From Galbula dea (taxonomy: Eukaryota > Chordata > Aves > Piciformes > Galbulidae), in the NCBI GenBank assembly GCA_013399015.1, contig VWZX01006814.1, positions 3,074,699 to 3,138,698 on the forward strand: 64,000 nucleotides of DNA. The letters are read 5' to 3'. This document shows, piece after piece, positions 12,151-25,375 of the stretch; position 1 is the stretch's first letter; the number at the start of each line of letters is the position of its first letter. A model generated the notes under the pieces. The model searched no databases and was not told the DNA's origin. It saw nothing but the letters and a program-made list of their open reading frames with translations. Position numbers and translations under genes: made by a program.

Positions 12151-14509
12151 ACTTTGTTGGGAGTTTGTCCACTGGGATAAGGTAGGCTTTTGTAGGCTGG
12201 TTTCCTAGATCACTAGAGGTAACAAGTGAAGAGGCAGAAGTGAAGTGAAGAGGGAGTTGTTATTTTCACAGCCAGAAAACAAAGAATGTGTCTATTAAAA
12301 AGTCCAAGTGACTTATGATTTATGGGACAGTTTATTTATTCTCCATCATTTGCATGTGTATTCCTGTATTCTTGTGTGTATAGTCCTCTATATATTCACA
12401 GTATAACCTGTGATTTTATAGACGTTCTTTCTACCTCAGAGATGTTTGCATTTTGATAGTGAAACCAAGTCATTGGTACAAACATGCTATTTCTAATACT
12501 GCATAGCGCCCTACAGTCTGTAATAGCTGCTATGTGAGTGAATCACTAATGATGATATCCTTAATTGAATGCAGATTTTGGCTACTGACATTCTCTCCAT
12601 ATTACTTAGCTTGTTAAGTCTGTGCTCTGTAAATCCACTAGAGTCATCTGAGTTATGGTCTTCTACCAGTGAAGGACCTAACTCTTGCTCTCTGGTGACT
12701 GAGCTACAAGCAGTTAAAATCTTTTAGATTAATGATCCTGAGCATTTATCCCTCCCTTCTTTCCTCTTACTTTTTCAAATGGAGATGCTGCATACTACTT
12801 TCACATTTCTCTGAGATCCACTGACCTCTAAGGCCCTATGCTCATCTTTCTCTTCTCCTCTACATGGGATAAGATGCTAGTACCCATTCCAGTACTCAGC
12901 TAGCTCGACATACACATTTTTGGGGAGACAGGGGAACATTTAGAGTTTATGCTTCTCAACAAAAACTTTTACTGAAGGTACAATTACAAAAGCATCTCTG
13001 GATATACCTCACTGGTATTAATTTGCTCTGGATAGGTGCACTCTAGCTCCTTTTGAGAGACAGTTCATAGCATAACCAAGAAATAATAGAAATTCTCCAT
13101 CATTGTTTCACTAGCTAATTTTTTTCTCTCTTTAAATTTATATGTAGACTTAAATTACCTCACCTCAGACTTGTGAGCCAGCATAAAAAGAGCTTACCCA
13201 CCAGGTGGCATTTTCTCACATGTCCAGCCTTAATTCTAACATGAATGCTTTGTACATATAATTATAAAACCAAGGGCTACTAAAGTGCACCTGTAGAGCA
13301 GAAACTTGACTGTTCACAATTCTGTTCTAATTATTGAGCCTTAGAGCAAAAACTAGGTTTCAAAGAAAACTTTCTGTGCAGGCCTCAGTAGAGTTAAAGG
13401 AGAAACATTTTAAGTTGATGAGCTGACACTTGTAGAAGCAAATATATTAAATAAATCATGATTCGTTTTGGGGCTAAATCTGACTTACATCAACTCTGGA
13501 AAAACTAGATCCTAATGAGTGACAGTTTGGTGTTTTCTGTCACTTCCTACAGTAATGGCCCCAAGCTGACACTGCTCTGTGGGAGTCTAATACTTCTGAA
13601 CAAAAGTTTTTTTGGAGTGAGATAGACAAGGTAGAAATCCCAAGGTGACTGGAAGGAATGTCTAATGACTGGAAAGACATATTTACTGGCAGACTGTATG
13701 TAAGCTGTGACAGTTGACAGGGCTTGATTGTAATAAATATAGTTGATGAAGAGAAGGCTGACAGGTGAGGACAGAGAGAGAAAAAGAGTCAAAAGATCTG
13801 CATTGGCTGAACCCTATTAATGGTAAGTTGGTAACAAAGCCCAGAGTTATAAAAGAAAACAGGTATCGCAAACTGATGTCTAAACACTGAAGTGTGTGGG
13901 ACTTGCAGGTTGCCATAACAAGCTCAGATTTGTTGACCTTTCTTCTAGCTACTTTGTAAGTGGTGCTCTCAGTTGAAATTCACACCAGCAGCAGGGAAGC
14001 ACCTGATATATTAAAATATTGTGTAGGATTAAACATGTAACAGAATAAACCCTGATCAAGGTCATAATTATGGCTTCAATCTCTAACTTCCATTTCTTTG
14101 ATCGGAGGATTTGATGTTGGAAAATGGGCCTCCACGTGCTGTGAAGGAAGCAATCTTGCTAGAAATCTGTTCTGCTGAAAACAAAATTAATTCCTGTAAA
14201 GGAAATTAAGCAACATAAAACCTGAAAATATTTCTTTAAATGCACAGGCTAACCACACATTCACACACACCCAGATGGAGTGATTGACCCTGAAAATGGA
14301 AACAACTCTGGCATATTAAATCATGACACTTTATAACTGACTGGTCAGAGTTTCAACAATAGGATTTCCAATGAGCTCTGCACTTTCTTCCCCCAGGCAA
14401 ATGTCACACACTGAAACTAAACAGGATCCTTTTTTTTTTCTTGTTCATCTCGACGTGCTGTTTTCTGTGCCCAAGATATGAAACCGTATTCGAAAACGCT
14501 TTAACCCTT
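12151..14509. other. Stretch with no supported gene
   Basis: No ORF or splice-bounded exon can be supported. Around 13470-13500 a GGGCTAAATCTGACTTACATC motif faintly recalls an ancient sauropsid MITE arm, but it is too degraded to call. Confidence 0.4.
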
Positions 14510-14568
14510 TAGAAGGGCAGCCCTCCCTCTCCATGCCCTAGAAGGGCAACCCACTCTCCCCATGGCCC
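14510..14568. repeat. Diverged ~30-bp tandem duplication
   Basis: Unit 1 (14510-14538) and unit 2 (14539-14568) both begin TAGAAGGGCA and end with a CCATG(G)CCC-like stretch. They differ by several substitutions and one indel. The pair is GC- and C-rich compared with the surroundings. Confidence 0.8.
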
Positions 14569-17500
14569 AGGAGGAGGGAGCTTTGCAGCAGGCATGGGAC
14601 ATAGAGGACACTGTGGTTGTGCTGGCATAGGGGTCAATCTGCATGTGTATTACACTCCCATTTCAAATGGGAAGAAAGGAGATGTCTGGAGGAAAGCACT
14701 CAGGAATTGCAAAAACTTAACGTAAAGGTTAATAATGAGGAATATCCCTTGCTGGGAATATCAAGTGAGAATCCTTCTAAACACTGGAAATGGGCCTATT
14801 TAGCAGCAGGGTCACTGTTTTCTTGCTTTCATCACCACACAAACAGAGGTGAAAATCTCTTCACCTTCTTGCTTGTATAAAACACAGAATAATTTGTAAA
14901 ATATTTAGACAACTAAAATATTTTCTTTTTAAAAGTTGCTGTTATTTTGAATGGCTCCCCTCTTTCCCTCCCCATCAGATGCCACAGTCTATTCAAGTGT
15001 TGCTGTCACTAAATGAATTGTTGGGGAGTGCCAAGAAAAACAAATGAGACCATATAGGCGCACAACAAAGGCTCACAGAGTAGCACAATGCTTACATGTC
15101 AATCAAGTCAATGCTCTCTCTTTGCAGGCTGCCTGTCTCCCACATGGCAGTGGATCCAGCCACTCTCCTTCTCACCGCTGCCTCTTTGGAGTTGCAGGAT
15201 TCAAAGCCATGTCTCTTCAGCCTAATTGGCACACACACTTTGTACGCTCACTCCTCTAGTTTTCAGTGACTGCTTAAACTCATATGAACACTGTATAGGC
15301 AGGCATGAGTCTGTTCTTCCACACAGAAAGTTCCCCAAGCAACTACACAGATGCTTTATGGATTGATACCCACTAATTCTGTATATTTTGTATACTGGGG
15401 TATTTACCTGTGGTTGCATACCTGTGCATATACACAGACCTCATATACTGGCCTCTGGATGTGGTGTTAATGTGTCCAAAGTTATCTACGTCATTTATTT
15501 CAGTGGCCATCCTTTGATACTCAGGCAGAAGATGGGGCACCATTTAATTATATAGAACAAATACATTTAAATGTATATACACATTTGCAAACAGAAAGAG
15601 TTTCTGCTGTGCAGTCAAGCCTCATGAAGCCTGAACTCCATGCAAATACATTTCTTATATACTGAAGGCCTTCAGCCAGGCAACTGGAAGCACAAGACAA
15701 AGGAAGTTATTTTTAAGCTATGCTGCAATCTTTTTATATATGTTTGTGTATTCCTATATGTACTTTACACATTTTTTTCCCTTTGGCCTTTTTCAGAGAC
15801 TTGACCACAACTTTAAGCTGATGAGAATATGTAAACTTCTTCACCCAAAAATTGGTGTGTTTGAGCCAATGCAAATGGCTGTAGATGTCTTGACTTTGCT
15901 TTGTCATCTCTTTCAGGTTCCAGGACACATTCAAAGTCAGTTCCTTGTCAGAAGATGTAAGGAGAAGACAAAGCAGAAATGAAGGTCTTCATGGAGTGTA
16001 TCTTCTTTCATTTGGAAACGTGGTTGAAGTCAACATGTCTCTGACCACTGCCTGCATCAGGGTCAGGCCTTGAGGTCAGTAATACCAAAAAAAAAAGCTA
16101 AGAACATTAGTGGATGGCTTTTTGATACTCTGTTTTTAGTGTGAATATAGCAGTAGCACAGGACACAATTTTTTAGTGTTTCATTGTCTAATCAAAATAC
16201 TATTGAAAGTAAAAACTGAAATCAAATATCAGGGAAGACTTTCTGAGGCTAAATATGTGAGGAAAGAGAATGTTCTTTTTCTGGAAAGCATGGATACTCT
16301 GTAGAGTGAATTGCTATTGCTGAGACAGGGTTAATCTTGGATCTGTAGGACTTTGTAATGGAAGTTGTATAACAGTTCTACTACGTATTTTGCATCTGTG
16401 AATCTATATTGATTTTGGATGGCTTCTGAGGGGCAAATTTCCCAAGAGGGTAATAATCTTCAGTCTGTTGCATATGATGCAAGTTGCATTACAGAGGATC
16501 CTAATCACGGTTGTGAGTCTCACTTGAAACAAAACTTTTCTAAGCCTATACTTGAGAGAAGACTTAAAATAAGTATAAAACCAATCTGATTTTGTAATTC
16601 TTAAAGTCTGAAGTAGGCCCAGTCCAGCACTGTGGTAAGAAAGATTTTTAAATGTCTATTCATGCAAGTGAGATAGGAATGAAGATTTTTGATAACCCTT
16701 CTGTTCTACACACTTGATCTGATCCCAGATGAGCATAAGCACTTCGCTAGGAAAGATTCATGGCTTTCATGGCTTTGCATCCTTTTATCCTGTTGAAACT
16801 GTTTAGTATGTTCAAATAGTTTTCTTTAGCTTAGACTCTCTCCATAATTATTTTACAAGGCGAAAAACACCCATACAAAAGAATTCTCTTTTGTATCCTG
16901 GCTACAGAATTCATAATAACTCGAACTAAAGCTTCAGTTAGAAGTACAACTATGTGTGGCACCAAACATGACATGAGGAATGAGTCAGTAGAACTGACAT
17001 AAGGTTGTATTTAAGTTGTTGAGAGAAAAAAGGTGGTTTTGTTTCCGCAGTAGGTGGAGGTAATGCTCAGGACTTCAGCTGCAAAACTCCTGTTTTGTCT
17101 TTTGCTACTTCTTCACAAAAGCTTGCCAAGTGCATGGACCCTCATTATATACCTTGCTGTTGTACTAACAGCATGAGAACACCCAACAAGTGTTTTGTGC
17201 CAAAGGAGATTTCTGTGAGAAAGATAAGCAAGTACATCATGCTGTACTTTTAACAGACACCACTGAAAGCTATGTTTGGGGACTGATGTGTCAGCTCCTC
17301 ATCAATACAGCCACAGAGTTGAATATATCAGGGAAGCTTTAAGAAGAATGGGAGAAATAGAAAAAGTGTGGGAGTAAGACTAGTGGGACAGAATTATTTC
17401 CAGTGTAAATGTGCTGAAGCAAATGTAGTTTCATCAAGGAGAAGTTTGCCCTGTTGTTTTCTGGGCTTCTCGCTTAGGTTGATTACATGGCAACACAGAA

Positions 17501-19235
17501 TTGATTTCTTGAGCTTAGGACAGTTGGCAAACTTGACTAGACTTAAAATGAACCTCTTTGATTCTGTCTACAAAATTAGAGCAGATTTGATAAAGTAAAG
17601 ATGTATCCTTTGAAGTATTCCCTATCAACATAAGTGCTAAGAACACTTGAGCGAAGGAATTTTAACAGTTTTGAGAGCAGTAGCAAAGGAACATCAATAA
17701 GGATTGCAGCTAAGGGCATGCCCACAAGGCACTATACTAACTGCATCTATCCTGCAGGCAATAAGCAATTGCTAAAGATTCCAGACTTTTTAAAGTTCAT
17801 AGTTCAACTCATAAAAACTTTACATGTAACTTATGGTAGGATTTTCCTGGGTGGGTTTGGTTTTCAGTAGGTAACTCCAAGAGGCCTTTGCAAGTTGATC
17901 TGCATGTAAGGAATTGAAGATGCTTTCTTTTTTGTGTGTCAAATGGCAATTAATGATAGATTGATCTTGCAAGATGTGAAGTGTCCTCATGTCCCATAAC
18001 ATCCAGTGTTATGAGCACTTCAGCATATCAAGAAAAACACCAGCCCAAATGCTTTGTTGATTCAAGCCCACATCATGGAAGAGAAAAGGGCTGTCTTTCA
18101 CATTGCAGATTCCCCATGAGTGCTAGATTTGAGGTGCCCGTGTTGCTGCAAGATGTCTTTCCTTGAGTAGGGAACAAGACCAACCAACAGTTCGGTGATA
18201 GTTTCAGTTAGGCCAGACATCTACTTGGCAACTCGGATTCTGCTGCCACATCAACAGCAATGCTCTGACTGTTGTGGATATTGCTTGTGTTGGGTGATTT
18301 GCTGTGGCCTTGTGAATTTATCATTACCAAGGAGGAGCACAAAAGAGGGAAAGAACAGAAAGATCTGGACAGAAAGAAGATGGAAACATAAAAGGAGAGT
18401 TTAAACAGCAAAGAAGATCTGGCTTGCTTGGAAATAAGTGGTTGAACAACTTGGATATATAATTTGGGCACTAAAGGAGGTTTAATTTAAAAAGCTTTTA
18501 CTTTTTTAATGTAGATTTCACACTGGTGGTGCTTGATAGATTTCAGTACAACCACAGCAGATTAGTGGTAGCCACAGTTATGACAATTTGGATTCTTGAA
18601 ACGTGATCAAATTATTGTGGCTTAATAAACTACTGCATGTCAGCTGAGCTGTGGGAGGTGGCATGTGCATACCCTTAGCTGGTCACAAACATGAGAGAGT
18701 GAGACAGAACAAACCTCTTTCAGTGAGTTTTAAGCTAACATCTCTCAACTCATACTTGCAATGGACAAATAACACATACAGTCAGTTGCTGGTGCTCAGC
18801 TGGTGAGTAGAAAGGATTCATTAGACTGCAGTAATTAAAAAATACCTAACTCCTTAAAGAAAAAAATGGGAGAAACACATACATGGTGTTTTAGATGACC
18901 TAACATGTTTCCCTAAGACACGTGGTTCTCAAATTCCCTTCACGGTTGTTCTTCCCCAAATTTGCTTTGAAGGCATTACATCCACAATGGTGCAGTAAGA
19001 AAAAGAATTAAAAGTGGCTGTGATCAAAGCTGCTGAAATTGATTTTAGAGTAGCAAAGTGTGAACAACTGTTCTCACCATTGGCCTGGTCCAAAAGCAGT
19101 GGACCCATCAAGGCAGTTTTCTCTGTTGGCTTCAAGAAGTTTGGAATCAAACACAGTTTCCCATAGTTTAATGAAGAAAATGCAGGCTAAGAAAACATTC
19201 TTTGTTCTGATGTATGTCTCCTGGATGTCATGACA
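14569..19235. other. Stretch with no supported gene
   Basis: Acceptor-like tracts occur before 15127 (CTCTCTCTTTGCAG) and before 15799 (GGCCTTTTTCAG), but neither has a matching donor or a convincing frame. The remainder is unique AT-rich DNA, apart from a perfect 9-bp tandem pair (TCATGGCTT) at 16758-16775. Confidence 0.35.
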
Positions 19236-19625
19236 ATAGCTGATTTATAAATGTTCACAATAATAATTAATAATGGAAATTAATAATTTTTGACCTTTGT
19301 GTTTTTCCTGCATGAAACACTACCTTTCTTAATACAGAAGTTTTACTGCTGATTAGGTATCACTTTATGGATTCATTGAAAGCTAATAAAAACTGGCTGA
19401 TTAGACAACCCCAGGCAGCATATCTTATATAGTCATTAAACAATCATTATGGATAGAAACAGCTACAACTGCCTTCTATTGAAATGCTGCTTATTATTAT
19501 ATAATCCTTTTTCAAGTCAAAATGAATGCATAATCAAAGCACAAAGCAAACAGTTTGAAAGTTGTGAGCTGGCTGTGCAAAGCAATAATGCATCAATGAA
19601 CCTATAAATTAGTGCTCAAATCAGT
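19236..19625. other. AT-rich block, candidate conserved non-coding element
   Basis: The block is dense in homeodomain-type cores (TAAT/ATTA). It has a 10-bp direct repeat AATTAATAAT at 19265-19274 and 19278-19287, followed by a TGACCTTT nuclear-receptor-like half-site. Further on are TGATTAGACA, ATGCATAATCAAAGC and AATAATGCATCAATG motifs. There is no open frame. The motif clustering resembles vertebrate developmental enhancers, but conservation cannot be judged from one sequence. Confidence 0.25.
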
Positions 19626-19693
19626 AGATGAGGTTTGAGGTACAACAGAAGTAATTGAGGAAAAAGCATGGATCTATGGGTATAGGTAAATCA

Positions 19694-20462
19694 CAGAATC
19701 ACAGAATGTTAGGAGTAGGAAGGGACCTCTAAAGATTATCTAGTCCAACCCTCCTGCCACAGCAGGATTCCCAGGTCACACAGAAATGCATCCAGACAGG
19801 TTTTGAATATCTCCAGAGAAGGAGACTCCACGACCTCTCTGAGCAGTCTCTGCCAGTGCTCTGGCACCCTCACGGGGAACACAAGGAACCTCCTATGCTT
19901 CATCTTACAACCATTGCCCCTTGTCTTGTCACTGGGCTTCACTGAGAAGAGCCTGACCCCATCCTCCTGACGCTCACTGTTCACATATTTAAAAGCATAA
20001 ATGACGTCACCCCTTAGTCTCCTCTTCTCCAAGCTAAAGAGACCCAGCTCCCTCAGTCTTTCTTCAGAAGGAAGATGTTCCACCCTGTGGTGTGTGAGCC
20101 AGTCCACCCAGTTTAGTGTCATCAGCACACTTGCTGACAGTGCACTTTGTTCCCTCATCCAGGTCGTTTATGTATATATTGAAAAATCCCACTACCAACC
20201 CCTGAGGAACTCCACTAGACACAGGCCTCCAACTAGACTCCATCCCATTGACCACAGCTCTCTGACTTCTGTCCTTCAACCAATTCACAATCTACCTCTC
20301 TACCCAGTCATTCAGACCACACTTCCTCAGTTTAGCTGCAAGGATGCTGTGGGAGATAGTTTCAAATGCTTTATTGAAATCAAGATAAACCACATCCACT
20401 GCTCTACCATCATCTATCCACCCAGTTATGTCCTCATAAAAGGCTATTAGGTTGGTCAAGTA
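19694..20462 (-). mobile_element. CR1 LINE with internal deletion and partial RT
   Basis: This is an antisense CR1. Its 3' tail starts at about 19694 (TCACAGAATCACAGAATGTTAGG) and its 5' truncation lies near 20462. The minus frame from 20288 to 20064 encodes part of the reverse transcriptase: WRPVSSGVPQG, INDLDEGTKC and the catalytic-loop residues ADD followed by TKLGG. Upstream, residues DVVYLDFNKAF (palm motif) are present but are separated by an in-frame TAG near 20294. The minus frame 20158-19736 encodes the ORF2 C-terminal tail (EERLRELGLFSLEKRRLRGD and following). In intact CR1, over 100 residues lie between TKLGG and this tail. Here they are missing, with a junction at about 20080-20100. 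The copy is non-functional. Confidence 0.93.
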
Positions 20463-20767
20463 AGAGCTTCTTCTGAAATAATTTCATGTAAAGCCCCACA
20501 GGAAATCATTACAGCTTTGACCCAAAGCCATTTGTCTAGTGTTAAGGAGCAAAGATGAGGATACAATTCTTGTGTGTCTTATTGCTGTTACAGATACTGT
20601 CATTTACAAAGAGTTACGCTAAACTTTGCAGCTGAAGACACAGAAACTTTGAGACAAATCTGCTATAGGACCAAACCACTGTGAATTGACCCTTACCCAA
20701 CAACATTTCTGCTTTCAACAGACGCCTTAATGAAAATTCATAAGAATTTGTTCAGATAAATAAGGAT

Positions 20768-20878
20768 ACATTCTGATCTTTATTATACTGGTATCAATTT
20801 GGAGCAACGTCAGTGAAGCTAGTGGAACTGCTTTGCATTAACTAATAGTGCAAATGAGTACTGAATGAAAATCAGGGA
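20768..20878. repeat. Ancient palindromic MITE-like repeat
   Basis: The stretch reads ATTCTGATCTTTATTATACTGGT, then TCAATTTGGAGCAACGTCAG, then AGTGGAACTGCTTTGCATTAACT, and ends with TGAATGAAAATCAGG. It matches the block order of a common sauropsid palindromic repeat (TTCTGATCT / TTACACTGGTGTAAAT / GGAGTAACTCCAC / AGTCAATGGAGTTAC). The arms are degraded. The family name is not assigned. Confidence 0.6.
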
Positions 20879-20879
20879 C

Positions 20880-21240
20880 TTTGGGAAACATTAAACCAAT
20901 AATTCAGGTTGCTGAATTGAGACAATCGCTCATTAACTTTATAGTACAAAACCTGTCTTCTTCCTCCTCTGTAATAACATCTTTCTTAATAGTCCTTACT
21001 TAATCTTTACATACTGTGCATGAAATAGATGGTCAGGATGTTTAAGTTTCCACTCTGTACCACCTGCAAGTTACAGGCCAGATCCATTTGCTTGATTGAG
21101 GCAAGGCAAGAGTCATTACCACATAGGACAGCTGATTTCTCCCTCCCCCTCCTTAAACACCTGCAAACGCAGGTCACCTGGGAGTTTGAACCTATTAAGG
21201 TTCTTATAATTGAGACAAGGGTAAAAGAGTTTGCAAAATG
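20880..21240. other. Stretch with nothing recognised
   Basis: Unique sequence. The overlapping ORFs on both strands at 21007-21420 are chance antisense pairs over an AT/purine-rich tract. Confidence 0.4.
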
Positions 21241-21243
21241 ATA

Positions 21244-21304
21244 CATGAGAGAAAGAAGGCAAGGAAAGAAGGAAGAAAGAAAGAAAGAGAAAAAAGAGAA
21301 AGAC
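21244..21304. repeat. Homopurine (GAAA/GGAA) tract
   Basis: About 60 bases consisting almost entirely of G and A (AAGGAAAGAAGGAAGAAAGA and similar). Such mirror-rich purine runs can adopt triplex structures, and here it is probably a simple-sequence expansion. Confidence 0.9.
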
Positions 21305-24300
21305 ATTCTGGTTGGATGACAGGAAATCATATAACAATATTTCCAAGTGAGCTTTGGGAGCATGGTCTTTGTAATGGGGTTAGCTAATCCAGATTGTAAT
21401 AAGGATAGGAAAGTCAGCAATCATAATCATATTTAATGGATTCCAGATGGAGAAATATAATTGTTCTCATTATAATTTTGAAAACTCCAAGGAAATACAA
21501 TCCGAAGATACTTTACCTTGACAGGCAGTGAGGAACAATGTCAACATCAAGTCATGGGGTTTGTAGGTAGAATTGTCAGTTATTTCCTTTTTGTGGCATT
21601 CCCTTCTAATGTAATGGTTTGATTAACCTAAGACATTTTGATGCGACCATAAAAGCAATGTTAGTGAAGTGCCTGCTTAATTGACTGTGCATCTCTATAC
21701 CATATGATGTGGTGACTTACTAAATATGTTGTGGAATTTAAAAGAAAACCCAAAAGCCTTGTATATCATGAGACTTTTTCTTTGTAATGTGGTTAAAATG
21801 AAATACGACTGTAAGCACAGGCCTTTTTGGGTGCAGCTGTTCTTTTTGTTTGGGCTGATAATTGGAACCAGTCCCATGGGCCTATTTGATGTTATCTCTT
21901 GTTTAAAACTAAACTGTCAAAGCTTATCCCCCCTGTGTACTCAACAGGGAGTAGTTCTGGGGAAACTTTCTTCTTAAGTATTTTTAACCCCTCCTTCCTG
22001 CACGCATTCCCTAAACTGAACCAGGGCAGTCATGAAATGATGTCTTCACAGGAACACTTGTACAGCAAAATATTTCTTTGTGAAAAATTAAGCCTTTTCA
22101 TGTTATATGCCATTGTAAGAGGGGCCTAAAAGAAAAAAAATCCCACAGCAGAAGTCAAATGATCAGGGTGTGATCTCTCAGCTTTATAAACAACTTGCCT
22201 CTGTACAAAGGGTGTCCTGTGCAGTATCCCCCAGCATGAGAGGAGCTCAGAGTGTGAGGCAGAGACACAGATGTCTCCCACAACACGAACCAGTATTTGA
22301 TTCAGGAACAGCATAAACATAACTGTTGTGTTTCTATGCAAGTGTGCCTTTAATGTGCCCAATCCCACACTAATGTATTCAGACAGCATTGCACTGTGGA
22401 GACCTACCTGTTGCACAGACATTACCTCAGAGTTTTCTGTAAGGGACATGCCCTGCTCATTGTAATATTTAGATGCAAGCTCAAAATATTTAGATTTGCT
22501 TAAGTTCATAAGTTAGACCTTGTGTTTTGATTAGTTTCTTGAATGGCAGGTGGTAGTTAGGAGCATGCTTCTGAAGTCACATGAGGAGATATTTTGGGTT
22601 TGCTTCACACTTTTCATTTTGCTTTGCAGTCACTGTCTTCATAGTTATGGAACTGAGACAAGTCACCTGTGTGATCTCAAATTAACAGCTCTGAAAAAGG
22701 CCTTATTCTTTTGGCCATAGGATCAATGGGTCTTTTCTGGGTCTGCTCTGTTTCAGTTATATTTTTATTAAAAAACAATCTCTTCTGCTAGATACTTTTG
22801 TTTGTACTGACAATTTTGTCAGGCCCTTATGCATAAGCTATTATGTTACCTATGGAGGCAACTTTAGTAGAAAAGGAGGAAGGAGAGACAAGAATTACTG
22901 ATACGTGTTAGTAGTCTCTGCTATCTTGGACAAATGAAAGAGAGACAAAAGTTGCAGGCTTGCTGGGTGTTTCTACCAGCTCTTGTATGTGTCCTGCACA
23001 TCTCTTCTTGAATGGCCCATGTGCAGAATAAGAGAACCTTTCAGTTCTTTCCTTATAGATCATTTATGCACACTATTTACAGTCACACATGCCAATGTAT
23101 TGGTTTCTCCTCTAACTCATATATGTAGATGTGATTGGAAGTTGTGTGCTGGTACTACGCTCACCTTTCTATCACACACAGAGCATTTCTAATACGGGAA
23201 AAACATCCAACGTGGACTGTTACCTACTGTTTTGGCCTTTGTTGAATTACATCTTGCCTTTGTCTTAGCGCTCTCTGTCACTGCTTCCTTCTAGTCTGTA
23301 AGACCAAATGTTTCCTCACCTTCCACAAATAACCATCCGTTTCTGTCCTTTAGACCAATGCCAGGTCACCTGGAAGAGCCCTTCTGAGCAAGATCAGAAT
23401 TTAAAGCTACTGATAGCTGTAAAGGCAGAAAATGAGCTACCTACATTTTGCAACACTCAGTGCAACTAAGGTACTTCTGGCAAGCAACCTCTTTGCGGTG
23501 CACTTTAGAGAGAAACTGTGTAGAACATCTAAGCACAGGCTGTAGGTTGCAGGTTGATTATGTGCCCCAAAGGTGCTTGTGATGCCCATTCATGGAAGAG
23601 CAAAGACCAAGCTATAGGTCCCTCTTGCCATCTCAAACCAATCTCTGCAGAACTGTCATATATGTGACATGGAGAATGATTCTTGCATCCCTTGAGGGAT
23701 GCCAGGACTCAGTACTTTGTAGATAAATACAAGTTTCTATTTAAAACCAGTACTACTGGGACTAGATGTAAGAGGGGCTGGAAAAAGCCATTTCTAAAAA
23801 TACAGGAAATAGCTATATGGTTACAGAAGTGAATTTCCAGCTGTGGGTAATCATATAACTCACATATTAACAATGAGAATTCACTGTGTAAGGGGGAAAA
23901 ACAACAATTCACATAAGCATGAAAGACAATAGGCCAACTCCTGATCATGCTGTGGAAAAAGAAGGAGCACAGAAAATATATGGAGGGCAGAAAAAGTAGG
24001 GGACTGGTGCTTTGTTACAGAAGAGCTGGTGAAGAAGGCAGTTTTAGAAAGGTTAGTAAGGGCAAAGGAAAAAGATGATTTACTTTTAGGAGGTACTTCT
24101 TGCAAAGATGATGTTAAGAGCATAGAGCTGAAAGTCAGGAGATCCCTTTGTTTGACTGTCCCATCTGTTCATAGATTCAACCCTGGAAGCAGCAGGCCCA
24201 GAAATAAATCCAATATAACCCATATGACACTTAGCATCCAAGGCTCTCCCAGCCCTTTTGAACTATTTGTAATACCAGACTGTCTTGCTGTTGACAGAGA

Positions 24301-25125
24301 ACTGATTAGCCTATGTATGTGGGAAAACCGAGGCATTCATCTTGTCAGTTACTGAAAGAGGCAAAACAGAACTCATTCATATTTGCCCTATTTTCATCAA
24401 TTTTAACTAGTCATCCAAGCTTCCATTTCCTGTCTAGCATTTTATCTACAAAGACCTTATCTTACAGGGTTTTCCTGGTGTGCTCTGGAAAAGTTCATTT
24501 TGTCTCTTTGTTTTTTGGTCCTCAGCCCTGTTGTTGAGAACTTCAGTCTTCCCTTTTCTTCCAATGGGCCTCTTCAGTGCCTGTTCCTTTAAGATTCCTT
24601 CCTAGTAATTGCCACTGTTATTCTAATCAATAGTAGATGGTTTTGATCTGTGGAGCTATATAAAAGCTGTGTTCTCAACCTGTCTCTATATCTGTTTTTA
24701 TTCCTCAATGTTAGATATTCATTCTCATGGGTTTGATCAGAACAGTTCCTTTTCTGTAGTGGGACTAATTTTAGCCAATCATCCAATTGTCAAGGGATTT
24801 CTCCTCTCATTTCAAGGTGGCTTCTTTATAGTATTCTCTTTGGATCCTCCTCACTTTGCAGCAGAGGTTGTGCAATAACATTACAGAACTGTAGTTATTG
24901 CTGGAAGGCTTTGTAGGCTCTAATATGGTTTCCTCCCCAGAGGAGGGGGGCATATTTGTCTTAATGTAATCATTGTGGCTCATTTCAGTGGTGCCGGCTG
25001 CTCTCAGGTCCTCCTGCTGTAGCTAGGGGTTTGCTTATGGCTTATACTCCTCTGCTTTTCAATGGCAAGCAAAATCCTTCAGTCTACTAATCTGGAAGCT
25101 TGAGTAAATCAGGCAAGTTTTAATC
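21305..25125. other. Stretch with no supported gene
   Basis: No exon or repeat can be supported. Overlapping ORFs around 22126-22509 and 24029-24355 have no recognisable domain and no splice context. Confidence 0.35.
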
Positions 25126-25129
25126 ACTG

Positions 25130-25180
25130 ACTAAGGATCTAGTCCAAACCCAAAGGAAGTCAATGTAAGCACCTCACAAG
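25130..25180. repeat. Possible ancient sauropsid repeat arm
   Basis: AAGGATCTAGTCCAAACCCA followed by AAGGAAGTCAATGTAAGCACC resembles one arm of an old sauropsid MITE (GGATCCAGCCCAAAGCCC / TGAAGTCAATGGGAAGACTCC). It is short and diverged. Confidence 0.4.
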
Positions 25181-25344
25181 TTTCTGTGAACAGTAATCCC
25201 CCAAAAGGCAGCCAGTTATGTCTGCAGTTGGTTGTTCCCCCATTCCACTTTCAGTAAGTCTGTTATTGCAGTGCACTGCAAAAGCTGTTGTCCATCATAA
25301 CCTAACCTGCAGGACCAATGTAAAAACATGCTTCAGGCAAAAAT

Positions 25345-25375
25345 TCCTCTCCTCTCCTCTCCTCTCCTCTCCTTT
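25345..25375. repeat. (CTCCT)n pentanucleotide tandem repeat
   Basis: Six consecutive CTCCT-type units form a pyrimidine-only run. It is a likely polymorphic microsatellite. Confidence 0.95.

Noticed and set aside
20001..20450. 149-codon plus-strand ORF
   Set aside because: It is the antisense shadow of the CR1 reverse-transcriptase region.
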